From contig OZ316892.1 in assembly GCA_973895155.1 (NCBI GenBank), forward strand, positions 30,194,001 through 30,258,000: a DNA stretch of 64,000 nucleotides, read 5' to 3'. Position 1 is the first letter of the stretch, and each line of letters starts with the position of its first letter. Below are positions 1 through 10,250 of the stretch, piece after piece. The notes under the pieces are model-generated. The model searched no databases, was not told the origin of the DNA, and saw only the letters and a list, made by a program, of their open reading frames with translations. The DNA is from Marsupella aquatica. Taxonomy: Eukaryota; Marchantiophyta. Position numbers and translations under genes: made by a program.

Positions 1-785
1 ATCCGGCAGCGCTTCCGCATAGATTCATCAATACAAAAATCTGTAGTGGTTCCTCTTTGAAACAACAATACGCTCCACACACCAGAGCTAAATAGTTCTA
101 CATGATTGAATTGATGTTGCAAATCAGACAAGGATCAACATCAAAAACCTCTCACCCGATCTGGATGACTTCCAACAGAGCTTCCGCACTCAAGCTTTCC
201 AAATCTGAAAAATCCTAAACACGAACCAGATTCTTCATTCTTCGATTACTTCCAACTCGCTCGACCAAACCAGGCGATCTTTAGTGCGTTGGAAAGCTCT
301 TAGCAACACGCTTCTTCCCCACCCATACACGCACCAGATCCACAAACCACAATGTATCCACGGCTGATGCTACCAAACAGCCTACCAGATCCTACTGATC
401 TCTGATCGAAGTTACAATCGATCACTACGAGTTCTTTGAGTGAAATCCGTGAAAGACATACTGTCATAAAACACGTAAGAACACACACAGTCAAGCCAAA
501 CCCACTCCGCAATGGAGAATCTAGGTTGAAGCTAATGGGACACCATAGCCAAGGATCCACTCACTACCAAGGCTCTCCCAACGCCAAAGGCTCAACTCAA
601 AGAACTAACTGTCCTTTGAGCCTCTCCACACTCTACCCTCCAACCCTAAGGGCGGGTCCTACTAGAGGAGTCACCCTCAACAGGGCACCCCCTCTAACCC
701 TCTACCATGGAACCAGACTCCTAACTAGGCACTACGGCCCATCTAAGGTATGGACTCCGCTAGCACACTTACATAGTCTAGCACA
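1..785. other. No supported gene
   Basis: Short open frames occur on both strands, but none shows a recognisable domain or a conserved counterpart elsewhere in the window. I see nothing here that can be annotated. Confidence 0.5.
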
Positions 786-2030
786 CTACGTATGGTCATG
801 TATCTTCTTTAGTTGGGTGAGAAGGTACCCGTTGTAGTCCCGGCTTGGGTCTAGCCTCTCTGCCAGGTAGACTTGTGCCTTGCCGATCTTTGGCCTTGCC
901 AAATTGCAATGCATTGTCACTCGCAAGAAATCAATCATTTCTCCAATGTGCGGGTTGGTGCAGGTGTTCCGGAAGAAGCCATTCTTCGTTGATGGCCCGA
1001 GGAACGATCTGAACTCCTTCTTTGACAAGTTCTTCCGGGTATTTACCTTGGTCTTATTGCCTATCGGCAAGCCAAATACCTCAGCAATCACCTTGGGTGT
1101 GAGGTAGAATACCCTCCCATATACCTTGGTCGCGTCGGATTTGTGATCCCAGGATCCCACAAATTCCAACAGGTCTGAATCCGACACCTCCGGCTTCAAC
1201 CAAGGTAATCTAACGAAGGCCTCCAAGCCGGATCCGGCCATGAAGCCTTGGTACTTTCAGGACTGCATGGGCGTAAAGCATGCATCCTCATCTTATGCAA
1301 AGTATAATTGCACTTCCTTTGGCAAGACCGTCAACCAGCCCTTCTATGTGTCGTCTCTCATTGGTATGGCATTGACTGGGTTGACTACTATTCTTCGGCC
1401 TCCTCTTGCCTCCTTCTCCCCTGTTCGGCTGGCTTTCTAGGTGTTGCCGACCTCATTCTTTTGGCTGGGGTGGCCTCCTCATTGTTGGGCACCTACCTTT
1501 TCATTTTGGCCGCTCTTGATGATTCTCCTAGCACTGTTGCCTTTGTCCACATCGCCGTGCTACCCTTCAAGTCCCAATGTTCATCATTGCAGCGGTTGAT
1601 GGCCTCCCAGATGCTGACAATTCTATTCTTACGGAATAGAAGGTCGTCGAGCTGGTCAGTAGTAGGCATCCATAAGAACTCAGCCTTGATGAGCTCTCCT
1701 CCAAGGAAGGCAGACTTCTGCAGTTCCCATAGCCGAGCGAGCTCTTGTTGTTCTCAGGCTGCTCTCTGTGGCTCCTTGTCCTTGTATGTCCCAATGTATT
1801 CAGTTGCCCGTTCGAACAGGCATCCCCAAAAATGTGTAGCTTGGTTGACGTTGCTCATTCCCACCTTGTGTCAATACTCGGTATTTGCTTCCACCCACAA
1901 TGCTTGCCTAAGCATCTGACAGTCATTGGCTTCCTCCCGCAATCCTTTGCTTGATCAGTGCTTGCAAATGAGCCACCACCCTCCGTGAACAGTCCTTACC
2001 CCCCCCCTCCTGCTTGTCGTTGCCTAACTG
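786..2030 (-). pseudogene. Family B copy 1: decayed repeat-family gene of unknown function
   Basis: This is a diverged copy of the minus-strand gene at 21275-22575; similarity on the DNA runs from about 790 to 2160. The 3' part, 786-1241, is open for 151 codons and holds a conserved block: MAGSGLEAFV at the start, then FYLTPKVIAEVFGLPIG, NGFFRNTCTNPHIGE and YNGYLLTQLKKI. The 5' part (about 1560-1750) encodes FLGGELIKAEF and ENRIV/KNRIVSIWEAINRCND-like wording shared with copy 2. A TAG near 1535 and later frame breaks separate the two halves, so it is not an intact gene. The pattern (an LTP..I..VFGLP core followed by a small helical block) resembles repeat-associated plant proteins such as the 'plant mobile domain' or 'putative plant transposon protein' classes, but that is only an impression. 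Function unknown. Confidence 0.5.
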
Positions 2031-4464
2031 CCCGTTGATTACCCACAGCCGCCTATACTTAGCGTGTCCTAACCCTAATCGTGCCCCTTGGTTGCCATTG
2101 AGCCATTACTCCCGGCCTCGGCCCGGATTCCATGGTTACCCTTAATTGTTTATGTTTCCGCTCTTTTCCTCAAAGGGCTGCTCACCTTAAACAGGAGGCT
2201 TATGCTACGCGTTACCAAAGGGACCTTTTCTACCCGTTTGATGTGGAGGTCTTTGGAGCGTTGCACCCCGCTTTTTGAATCGGCCATTTCTTGCGTTCTT
2301 GTGCGATTCATTATGTTGAGCGACAGCCTTATTCTCCCATGTCTATTATCACGGCCTTTTATAGACAACGGGTGTCTATTGCGCTTCAGCAAGCACAAGC
2401 CTTCACTATTTTTGTCAAGGAGAGGTGGTTGGATTCCAGGCATCTAGTTGGATTCCCTTGTTTGACCCTCCTATGAAGTTCATGCCTGAGCTTTACTAGA
2501 CTCTTCAATTTGCAGACAGGTAGAGTTTTTGGTTGGTGTGTCTTTTGTTTTCCAGGTAGGTAGAGTTTTCGGTTGGTGTGTCTTTCGTTTTCCTTGTGCT
2601 AGGCTAGTGCCTGGTCTTTTTGGCATTTTGGTACTTTTCTTGTTAGACTCCCTTAATTGGGTCTCCCAGTTTAGTGCCTCTTGCTTTTTGGCAGTTTGAT
2701 ATACTAGCTCGGGCCATTACCCGTTCTTTGAACATCAATAGAGATGAGTACCAAAAAGTGCTTGAGACAAAATAGATGTGATAAAGTAATAAGAATAGTG
2801 GATCAAAAGACAAAGGGAAGCCCCAGTTGAGATTTTCTTTCATCAAAAGGCAAAACTTGATGGCAAAATGGTTCAAGCGCCAGGAAAACCCTGAATTTTA
2901 TTCAAATGGTGTAAATTCTAACATAAGGTATCTTATATGGCTTGTCAACATGACATACAACAAATGCAGGAACGGAGTAGTGCTTCATGCCCAATTCATG
3001 ATACGAGAAGTAAGCGGGCAGCGACAATGCAGAGCCGGGGACAACATTTTGTGAGTGCTGCAAGATGGGTTTGCTCTTCTATTCTTGGCTGTCAGTCGGT
3101 TATTCACCCCATCTCTTAGTGCATTTTCTTTTGTCTTCGTCTTTGGAATCCCTGCTGCAACACGGTCGTAAGCAGAAGAGGTGATCAGGTCCCGGGTTTA
3201 TCTTTTCCTGAGGTTGTGTATGAGCCGGGATCTGTATTCTGGGACACAGTAGTGTATGGGAGCTGCCGGGCATCTTTTTAGGGCATGAGATTTCGGTCAT
3301 GGTACGTAGTGGAATAAGATGGAACTAGGAGCTTGGATTTACAGAGTTAGGCCTTTGAAAACATATTTAGCTTCTTCATCATTTCTTCACCTAGTGTCAC
3401 TGTGCACAAAATAATCCACGGAGCAATCGCTGTCTTCTATAAGGAAGTGAGGATTGGTGAAATATGGGATACTTTAGGACGTGTTTGTGAACGTTCGCTG
3501 GTGTAGCGATCACCCGGGAAGATGTGTTTTATAGCTAGAGTTTCCGATTCTCCACTAAGTTGCTGACCCTTTCCTCGGCATGCTTCATCTTGCAGAAGAT
3601 TTGCTCTTCAACAAGTGAACAAGTGAGTATGGGGTTCCCTTCTAGCGTACTAATAAGGCGGTAATCGTAGTAGGCGTGACTATCGAATAATTTCAGGGCT
3701 CTGAAGAGTCACCCGGGGCAGAGAAGAATGATTTTGAACATCGTGAGATAGTGTTTCAAGCAAGATCCTTCGGCTTTGCCATGGGTGACAGCGAGCACAT
3801 GTGTATGTAGACGAATTCCCGATTCGTTCAACAGTGCGATGGGAAGTGGCAGGTTACTCCAGTATCTATGTGCAGTACGAACCCTCCTGTCCGAATAGTT
3901 CACTGCTGAATTGGCCCTGGATAGATTGGATTATTCAATTCCCCAGTTCCAAAGACTCCGTCCACTGCCAGTAGATTTTATCCATCGAGCACATTGTAGA
4001 GTCGCTAGCAGACATAGTTGTATTGTACTAACTAGGAAGCATGTGAAGAAGTAGTGTTCACGACCTCATACTCTCGAATTACAGCATTTGAGGTGAACTG
4101 TAACTCTCCGTCCATTTGTACTATGTTTGAGATCGTAGCAGTTGACCCCGAGCGTTTGTCCTTAACGCAATTAGCAGACAGATGCTCTTGTGTTGGTCTG
4201 ATTGGGAGTTGAGATTGCAGAATGCAGCAGGTCGAAACTGGTGCGAAATTATGGATCGAAGGATACCAGGTTTGGAGTCGAGGCGATTCGAGGGCTCTTA
4301 CACTCCAAAGTGTTGAGGAATTACCGGATGCTGAGAAGGATACCATGGGCCCAAAGTTATAGAAGACAGCTGCTTAATTTAAACATTGTCCGCCCCTCAT
4401 AAAATTATGTCTAGGTGTGTCGTAGGTGCGCGACATCCTTGTACTAGTCACTCATTGCTGTGTG
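2031..4464. other. No supported gene
   Basis: Up to about 2160 the DNA still resembles the region upstream of family B copy 2. Beyond that I see only short open frames, AT-balanced sequence and a short direct repeat of GGTAGAGTTTT.GGTTGGTGTGTCTTTCGTTTTCC-like text near 2520 and 2558. No gene, RNA or mobile element could be recognised. Confidence 0.5.
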
Positions 4465-5510
4465 AATCTGTAACTCTTTTTAAAGGTCGAAATATGGTTA
4501 CAGGGCAAAGTTTTGGTTATCGTAAAGTTGGTAGGGATGGTGTGATGGTGGCAGAGGCCCTTGCAAACTTGCCTACGGATCCTGGTCCTCCTATTTAAAC
4601 CTCACTGAAATTCCCGTCGTTCTTTCTTCTGTTAAGTATAGATAAATGCGATGTTGGAGGACGGAAAGAATCTTTACAACGAACTAGAAATAGTGGAAAG
4701 CACGAAGCTTGACCGAGGTTATATAGCTCCTTATTTTATTTCAGTTGTTAAGTTCCCCAAAGTTGAAAGTTTGAAGGACTTGGAGCATGACAGCTTTTGA
4801 TTTTGGCCTGCTACAGTGTGTTAGCAACACTGATTTGGACAGATGCCTGCGTACATCGTAGCACAAAATGCTGGAGTGGAAGGAGCAGTTGTGGTGGGCA
4901 AGCTTCTGGAGCGGCAGAGCCTAGAGATTGGATACGATGAGGCAAGATGTGTGTGACTTTTCTATGTCTTACTACAAATGATTTCTTCATGTTCTGTTAT
5001 GATTAGGGAGATGCAGCAGTTGAAAATAACGAGCCGTTGCAGCACTGGCATTGTTGAATTAATCAAGCAATTACAGTCGATGAATTTAGTTTTGCCCCTT
5101 TCAAGCGGCGTGGTTGGTGTAAAATCTAGAAGGATTCGGCTTTCACTAAAATTGTTTGTAATTGAAATACAAATTCTGGTGTACCTTGAGTTGTGCAGCA
5201 TCCAAAAATTTGGGAAAAGGCTCTAATACAACCATGCGGAAGTCCTAGTAGAGAGGGAAAACCCTTTAGAAGAGAGCTTAACTCTGTCCTAGTTAGGTGG
5301 ATTTGCTTTAGTGAGAATGTAATTTTTGGGGAGTTATCCCTACCTTGGTTTGATGTGGATGAGTCAACTCTTCTTGATGCCTAACGTTGGATTTGTTCTC
5401 GTATTTGGTTTTTACACTCTCAGGTGTAGATGTGGATATGGCCAACGCTGGCATCATTGATCCAGTGATCACCGAATTGCCAAACAATGATTCCCCTGCA
5501 TTTCCATACG
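4465..5510 (+). pseudogene. CPN60: Mitochondrial chaperonin CPN60/HSP60 (GroEL family) remnant
   Basis: Four separated blocks read like group I chaperonin in the right order. At 4465-4560, GRNMVTGQSFG..KVGRDGVMVAEA matches the N-terminal nucleotide-binding segment (family wording GRNV.IEQSFG.PK.TKDGVTVAK). At 4651-4755, [15 protein letters not shown] and [13 protein letters not shown] match the end of the intermediate domain. At 4843-4945, PAYIVAQNAGVEGAVVVGKLLE matches the C-terminal equatorial NAGVEG region. At 5425-5500, VDMANAGIIDPV is followed at once by a TELPNNDSPAFP-like tail, so the stretch between them is deleted. Gaps look like old introns: CAG precedes the third and fourth blocks. 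Most of the roughly 570-residue protein, including the apical domain, is missing and there are stops between blocks. Native CPN60 folds proteins in the mitochondrial matrix; this copy cannot. It is a truncated, rearranged pseudogene rather than a processed one. Confidence 0.7.
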
Positions 5511-5837
5511 GCCAGGACTGCAAAGTGTACTGGAGTGTGAACGGGCATATAGATTATTTAGCTACCTGGATATGCCTCTCACAATTATTTCCGTATATTC
5601 TGAGACCATTGCATTCTTGACAGATCGCCGTTACTCTCAATTGAAACCGAGTTATGTCGCTTTTGCACGTTTTCCGTACGAAATATAGCAGCAGATCACG
5701 GGAGACAAGAAAATATATCTTTGGACGGAGGTAGGGTCCTAGCCCAAGAACCAGGGACTTACCGGTCTGCTTTCCTGTTGTTAGCGTTTGATTGTAGAAT
5801 ATGGTCTTGACTGCAGAAACAAATCAAAAACAATTCA
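5511..5837. other. Intergenic / likely 5' leader of the PPR gene
   Basis: The sequence lies between the CPN60 remnant and the PPR start codon. A frame continues open from the CPN60 tail to 5620 but matches nothing. No clear TATA box or intron boundary was identified. Confidence 0.3.
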
Positions 5838-8800
5838 TTGCACCTAGTGGAGTCGCTTGCATTTTGTGCTGGTCGATCTGATCGTGGGTTGTGGTGCTCA
5901 CAGAGGAAGCCCAGAACACCTGACTTTAATCATAAGATGACAAGGAAAGCCCTTTGGGTGGATGCCTGCTCCACTCCAGCATGGGCGAAGGCAAGGCTCA
6001 AATTGATTACTCAAGGCAGATTGGAATCTCGTGCATATGGAATTTTGGGCCCCGTCATCCGGCAGATGTCTGGCGTGGCAAAAATTTACAGCCCGTGCCT
6101 ACAGCGGGTGCAGCACGAGCTCGACACATTTCGTGATCAGTGGAGGCTTCAGAAGAAGGTTGTCGAGCTGTATGGGAGGGAAGTTCAATCAGCACAGCCT
6201 GAATACAACGGGGAAGCTGAAGCCCGCGCTGGTTTTCAAAGTGTAACGGGGCATAACATCCATGTAGCACAGCTGGAGGCACCATCCCCTCAAACTCGTC
6301 CAGGAGCTGCCAAGTGGAGGGAAGCTGCAAAGGTGATCGAGCAGAAGCGGAACAAGTGGAGGCTTCAGAAGAATGCTGCCGTGTATGGGAGGGAAGCTCA
6401 ATCAGCACAGCCTGAGTACAACGGGGAAGCTGAAGCCCGCGCTGGTTTTCAAAGTGTAACGGGGCATGACAACCATATTGCACAGCTGGAGGCACCATCC
6501 CCTCAAACTCGCCCAGGAGCTGCCAAGTGGAGGGAAGCTGCAAAGATGATCGAGCATAAGCGGAACCCTTCACGTAAAGTCGTTGGTGGGATTGATCGTC
6601 AACAGAACACTGACAGCTTGAAAGTGCAACTCGAACGAACAGGTGACATAAAATCGAAATTAACCAGATGTATAACAGCGGATGGTGTACAAGATATTCG
6701 AGAGCCGGAACCTCTATCCAGGGAGGAAGAGGAGCAATCGTCAGCTATCTGTGAAGAAGCGGTGACTGAGAATTTAGGAAGGCAACACCTGATAACCAAG
6801 GAGCTGCTCAGGAAAGAAAATTGGAGGGAGGCAGGGCTCGATTTGATTGGCCAAGGCGGATTGCGATCTCTTTCCAATTGTGGCAGCAGAGATTGGTCTC
6901 GAAACAATGCACAACGGAATGGCAGTAGTGACATGCATAGCGCGGGGACCACGAGTCAAGCAGTTACTGTGTTGCAGAATCGTCTACAACGAGGCATTAC
7001 TACGAACTCGTACACATATGTGAAAGTTCTGCAGATGTGCTCGAAACACAAAGACCTTTTAGCCGCGAAGCAGGTGCAACACCACATCATCCAGAGTGGG
7101 ATGGACAAGAATGAATATGTGGCGGTAACCCTCCTGAATGTGTATATCAAATGTGGGGCATTGTTGGATGCCCGCCGAGTTTTTGATCAACTTGACAAGA
7201 AAAGTGTTATTACTTGGAACAACATGATTGCAGGATATGCTAAGAATGATCATGCTGAATCTGCACTAAAGCTTTTCAATCAAATGCGCCAAGAAGGCGT
7301 ACAGCCTAATGAGAACACATATCTGAGCATCCTGAAGGCATGTGCCTACCCGTCAGCTCTAAAATGGGGAAAGGAAGTTCATGTGTATATTCGACAGACT
7401 GGCTTTGAATCAGATGTGCGTGTAGGGACTGCCCTCCTACTGATGTATGCAAAGAGTGGCACTATCGATGACGCCCGACTAGTTTTTGACAGAATGGAGA
7501 AACGTGATGGAGTGACATGGAATGCGATGCTTAGAGCATATGCAGAAACTGGTCATGGTGTGGAAGCATATCGACTATTCCTCCAAATGAGACGGGAAGG
7601 ATTCGAACCAGATGCAATCACTTATCTGAGCATCCTGAATGCATCTGCAAGTGAGGGTGCTTTGGAATGGGTGAAGGAGATTCATGGCCACGCTAGCAAA
7701 GCCGGACTGGAGTCGGATTTGCGTGTGGGCAATGCACTCGTTCACATGTATGCAAAGAGTGGCAGTATAGATAATGCTCGACTGGTTTTTGACAGAATGG
7801 AGAAACGCGATGTAATCACATGGAATGTAATGATAGGAGGACTTGCACAAGATGGATGTGGGCATGAAGCATATCGATTGTTTCTCCAAATGAGAAGGGA
7901 AGGCTTTGAACCAGATGCATTCACTTATGTGAGTATTCTGAGTGCATCTGCAAGTCCGGGGGCTTTGCAGTGGGTGAAGGAGGTTCATGGCCACGCTAGC
8001 AAAGCCCGACTTGAGTCGAAGTTGCGTGTGGGCAGTGCACTCGTTCACATGTATACCAAGAGTGGCAGTATAGATGATGCCCGACTGGTTTTCGACAAAA
8101 TGGAGAAACGTGACGTTGTAATATGGAATACCATGATTGGGGGACTTGCACAACATGGATGTGGGTATGAAGCATATCGATTGTTTCTCCAAATGAGACG
8201 GGAAGGCTTCGAACCAGATGCAATCACTTATCTTAGCATCCTGAATGCATCTGCAAGTGCGCGAGCTTTGGAGTGGGTGAAGGAGGTTCATGGCCACGCT
8301 AGCAAAGCCGGACTGGAGTCGGATTTGCGTGTGGGCAATGCACTGGTTCACATGTATGCAAAGAGTGGCAGTATAGATAATGCTCGACTGGTTTTTGACA
8401 GAATGGAGAAACGCGATGTATTCACATGGAACATAATGATCGGTGGACTTGCACAACATGGATGTGGGGAGGGAGCATATAGACTGTTTCTTCAAATGAG
8501 ACGTGAAGGCTTCGAAGCAAATGCATTTACTTATGCTAGTATTCTCAATGCATCTGCAAGTGAGGGGGCTTTGGAATGGGTGAAGGAAGTTCATGGCCAT
8601 GCTAGCAAAGCGGGACTAGAGTTAGATTTGCGTGTGGGTAGTGCGCTGGTTCACATGTATGCAAAAAGTGGCAGTATAGATGATGCCCGACTGGTTTTTG
8701 ACAGAATGGAGAAACGCGATGTATTCACATGGAACATAATGATCGGTGGACTTGCACAACATGGATGTGGGGAGGAAGCATTTAGACTGTTTCTTCAAAT

Positions 8801-10250
8801 GAGACGTGAAGGCTTCGAAGCAAATGCATTTACTTATGCTAGTATTCTCAATGCATCTGCAAGTGAGGGGGCTTTGGAATGGGTGAAGGAAGTTCATGGC
8901 CATGCTAGCATAGCGGGACTAGAGTCAGATTTGCGTGTGGGTAGTGCGCTGGTTCACATGTATGCAAAAAGTGGCAGTATAGATGATGCCCGACTGGTTT
9001 TCGACAGAATGGAGAAACGTGATGTTGTCACATGGAATATAATGATCGGTGGACTTGCACAACATGGATGTGGGCATGAAGCATATCGACTGTTTCTCCA
9101 AATGAGACTTGAAGGCTTCGAACCAGATGCAATCACTTATCTGAGTATTCTGAGTGCATCTGCAAGTGCGGGGGCTTTGGAGTGGGTGAAGGAGGTTCAT
9201 GGCCACGCTAGGAAAGCCGGACTGGAGTCGGATCTGCGTGTGGGCAACGCACTCGTTCACATGTATGCAAAGAGTGGCAGTATAGATGACGCCCAACAAG
9301 TTTTTGACAGACTCGGGAAACGCGATGTAATCACATGGAACATAATGATCGGTGGACTTGCACAACACGGACATGGGCATAAAGCCCTGGAACTTTTCCG
9401 GCAAATGAATGCAGACCATGTGAAGCCCACCGAGACGTCATTCATAGCTGTGTTGTCAGCGTGTTCTCATGGAGGCCTTGTTGATGATGGCCGTAGAATG
9501 TTTTCAGCTATGACGCAAGATTATGGTATCGAGCGTACTGTTGTTCACTATAACCTCATGGTGGATATTCTTGGGCGGGCGGGACACTTGGAGGAAGCAA
9601 AGCAGTTCATCAGTAAGATGCCGATCGAACCAGATGATGTGACTTGGACAGCCTTGCTTGGGGCTTGTAGAACTTACGGTAACGTGGAGCTGGGTGAACG
9701 GGCCGCTAACGAGCTTTTCAAGTTGGAACCCGGTAAGGCCTCTACATATGTGCTGCTCTCCAATATCTATGCAACAGCTGGGAAGTGGGAGAAGGTGTCA
9801 TCTGTGCGCACTATGATGCAAGAGAGAGGTGTTCGGAAGGAACCAGGACGTTGCTGGATTGATGTTGATAACAAGATCCATGAATTTGTTGTGGGGGATA
9901 CATCTCACCCAGAAGCGGAGGCGATCTATTCTGAGCTGAGTAAATTGAGTGAAAAACTGAAGGCTGAAGGCTACATTCCGGATACCAAGCTTGTGGTGCA
10001 TGATATTAATGAGGAGGATAAAGAGCTAGCTCTTTGCTCGCATAGTGAGAAGTTGGCTATTGTTTACGGACTCATGCACCTACCTTTGGGAGAACCAATT
10101 CGTGTAAATAAGAACCTTCGGGTGTGTTCAGATTGCCACTCAGCGACCAAGTACATCTCTAGGGTGACAAGACGCGAGATTATTGCGAGGGATGCAAATC
10201 GGTTCCACCATTTCAAAGATGGAATGTGTTCTTGTGGTGATTACTGGTGA
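5838..10250 (+). CDS. PPR-DYW organellar RNA-editing factor, 1470 aa
   Basis: A single uninterrupted frame encodes a PLS-class pentatricopeptide repeat protein with E, E+ and DYW domains. Such proteins bind one organellar transcript and deaminate specific cytidines to uridine. Residues 1 to about 375 are non-PPR and include a 71-residue tandem duplication. PPR motifs start near 385 (SYTYVKVLQMCSKHKDLLAAKQ) and run to about 1265. The E/E+ region (TWTALLGACRTYGNVELGERAA) leads into the DYW deaminase, about 1335-1470. There the zinc/catalytic motif H1402-x-E1404 and C1430-x-x-C1433-H are present, then HHFKDG, C1464-x-C1466 and the terminal GDYW, so the catalytic centre looks intact. Wording such as GGLAQHGCGHEAYRLFLQMRREGF is typical of moss DYW proteins. 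A mitochondrial or plastid address is expected, but the N-terminus is atypical. The first ATG of the frame is used; a later start (for example the Met at 5937) is possible. The six central triplets are almost identical, and the protein is long for its class. Confidence 0.95.
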   Translation: MHLVESLAFCAGRSDRGLWCSQRKPRTPDFNHKMTRKALWVDACSTPAWAKARLKLITQGRLESRAYGILGPVIRQMSGVAKIYSPCLQRVQHELDTFRDQWRLQKKVVELYGREVQSAQPEYNGEAEARAGFQSVTGHNIHVAQLEAPSPQTRPGAAKWREAAKVIEQKRNKWRLQKNAAVYGREAQSAQPEYNGEAEARAGFQSVTGHDNHIAQLEAPSPQTRPGAAKWREAAKMIEHKRNPSRKVVGGIDRQQNTDSLKVQLERTGDIKSKLTRCITADGVQDIREPEPLSREEEEQSSAICEEAVTENLGRQHLITKELLRKENWREAGLDLIGQGGLRSLSNCGSRDWSRNNAQRNGSSDMHSAGTTSQAVTVLQNRLQRGITTNSYTYVKVLQMCSKHKDLLAAKQVQHHIIQSGMDKNEYVAVTLLNVYIKCGALLDARRVFDQLDKKSVITWNNMIAGYAKNDHAESALKLFNQMRQEGVQPNENTYLSILKACAYPSALKWGKEVHVYIRQTGFESDVRVGTALLLMYAKSGTIDDARLVFDRMEKRDGVTWNAMLRAYAETGHGVEAYRLFLQMRREGFEPDAITYLSILNASASEGALEWVKEIHGHASKAGLESDLRVGNALVHMYAKSGSIDNARLVFDRMEKRDVITWNVMIGGLAQDGCGHEAYRLFLQMRREGFEPDAFTYVSILSASASPGALQWVKEVHGHASKARLESKLRVGSALVHMYTKSGSIDDARLVFDKMEKRDVVIWNTMIGGLAQHGCGYEAYRLFLQMRREGFEPDAITYLSILNASASARALEWVKEVHGHASKAGLESDLRVGNALVHMYAKSGSIDNARLVFDRMEKRDVFTWNIMIGGLAQHGCGEGAYRLFLQMRREGFEANAFTYASILNASASEGALEWVKEVHGHASKAGLELDLRVGSALVHMYAKSGSIDDARLVFDRMEKRDVFTWNIMIGGLAQHGCGEEAFRLFLQMRREGFEANAFTYASILNASASEGALEWVKEVHGHASIAGLESDLRVGSALVHMYAKSGSIDDARLVFDRMEKRDVVTWNIMIGGLAQHGCGHEAYRLFLQMRLEGFEPDAITYLSILSASASAGALEWVKEVHGHARKAGLESDLRVGNALVHMYAKSGSIDDAQQVFDRLGKRDVITWNIMIGGLAQHGHGHKALELFRQMNADHVKPTETSFIAVLSACSHGGLVDDGRRMFSAMTQDYGIERTVVHYNLMVDILGRAGHLEEAKQFISKMPIEPDDVTWTALLGACRTYGNVELGERAANELFKLEPGKASTYVLLSNIYATAGKWEKVSSVRTMMQERGVRKEPGRCWIDVDNKIHEFVVGDTSHPEAEAIYSELSKLSEKLKAEGYIPDTKLVVHDINEEDKELALCSHSEKLAIVYGLMHLPLGEPIRVNKNLRVCSDCHSATKYISRVTRREIIARDANRFHHFKDGMCSCGDYW
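6141..6572 (+). repeat. 71-codon tandem duplication in the PPR N-terminal extension
   Basis: The segment starting TGGAGGCTTCAGAAGAA at 6141 recurs at 6357, in frame (216 bp apart, then 213 bp after one codon is lost). Both units encode QSAQPEYNGEAEARAGFQSV and TRPGAAKWREAAK. The units differ at few positions, so the duplication is recent. The segment has no PPR-like helices that I can see. Confidence 0.9.
7561..9378 (+). repeat. Six tandem 303-bp units (PPR triplets, 101 codons each)
   Basis: Unit starts are about 7561, 7864, 8167, 8470, 8773 and 9076, exactly 303 bp apart. Each unit encodes one P-L-S triplet of PPR motifs. Units beginning at 8470 and 8773 differ by only a handful of bases over 303 bp, showing expansion by recent unequal exchange. 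The reading frame is kept throughout, suggesting selection on the protein. Confidence 0.92.

Noticed and set aside
7575-9445. Long minus-strand frames antisense to the PPR gene (up to 341 codons)
   Set aside because: They follow the 303-bp repeat exactly and mirror the PPR coding strand. An open antisense frame repeated six times is expected from repeat duplication, and no domain is seen.
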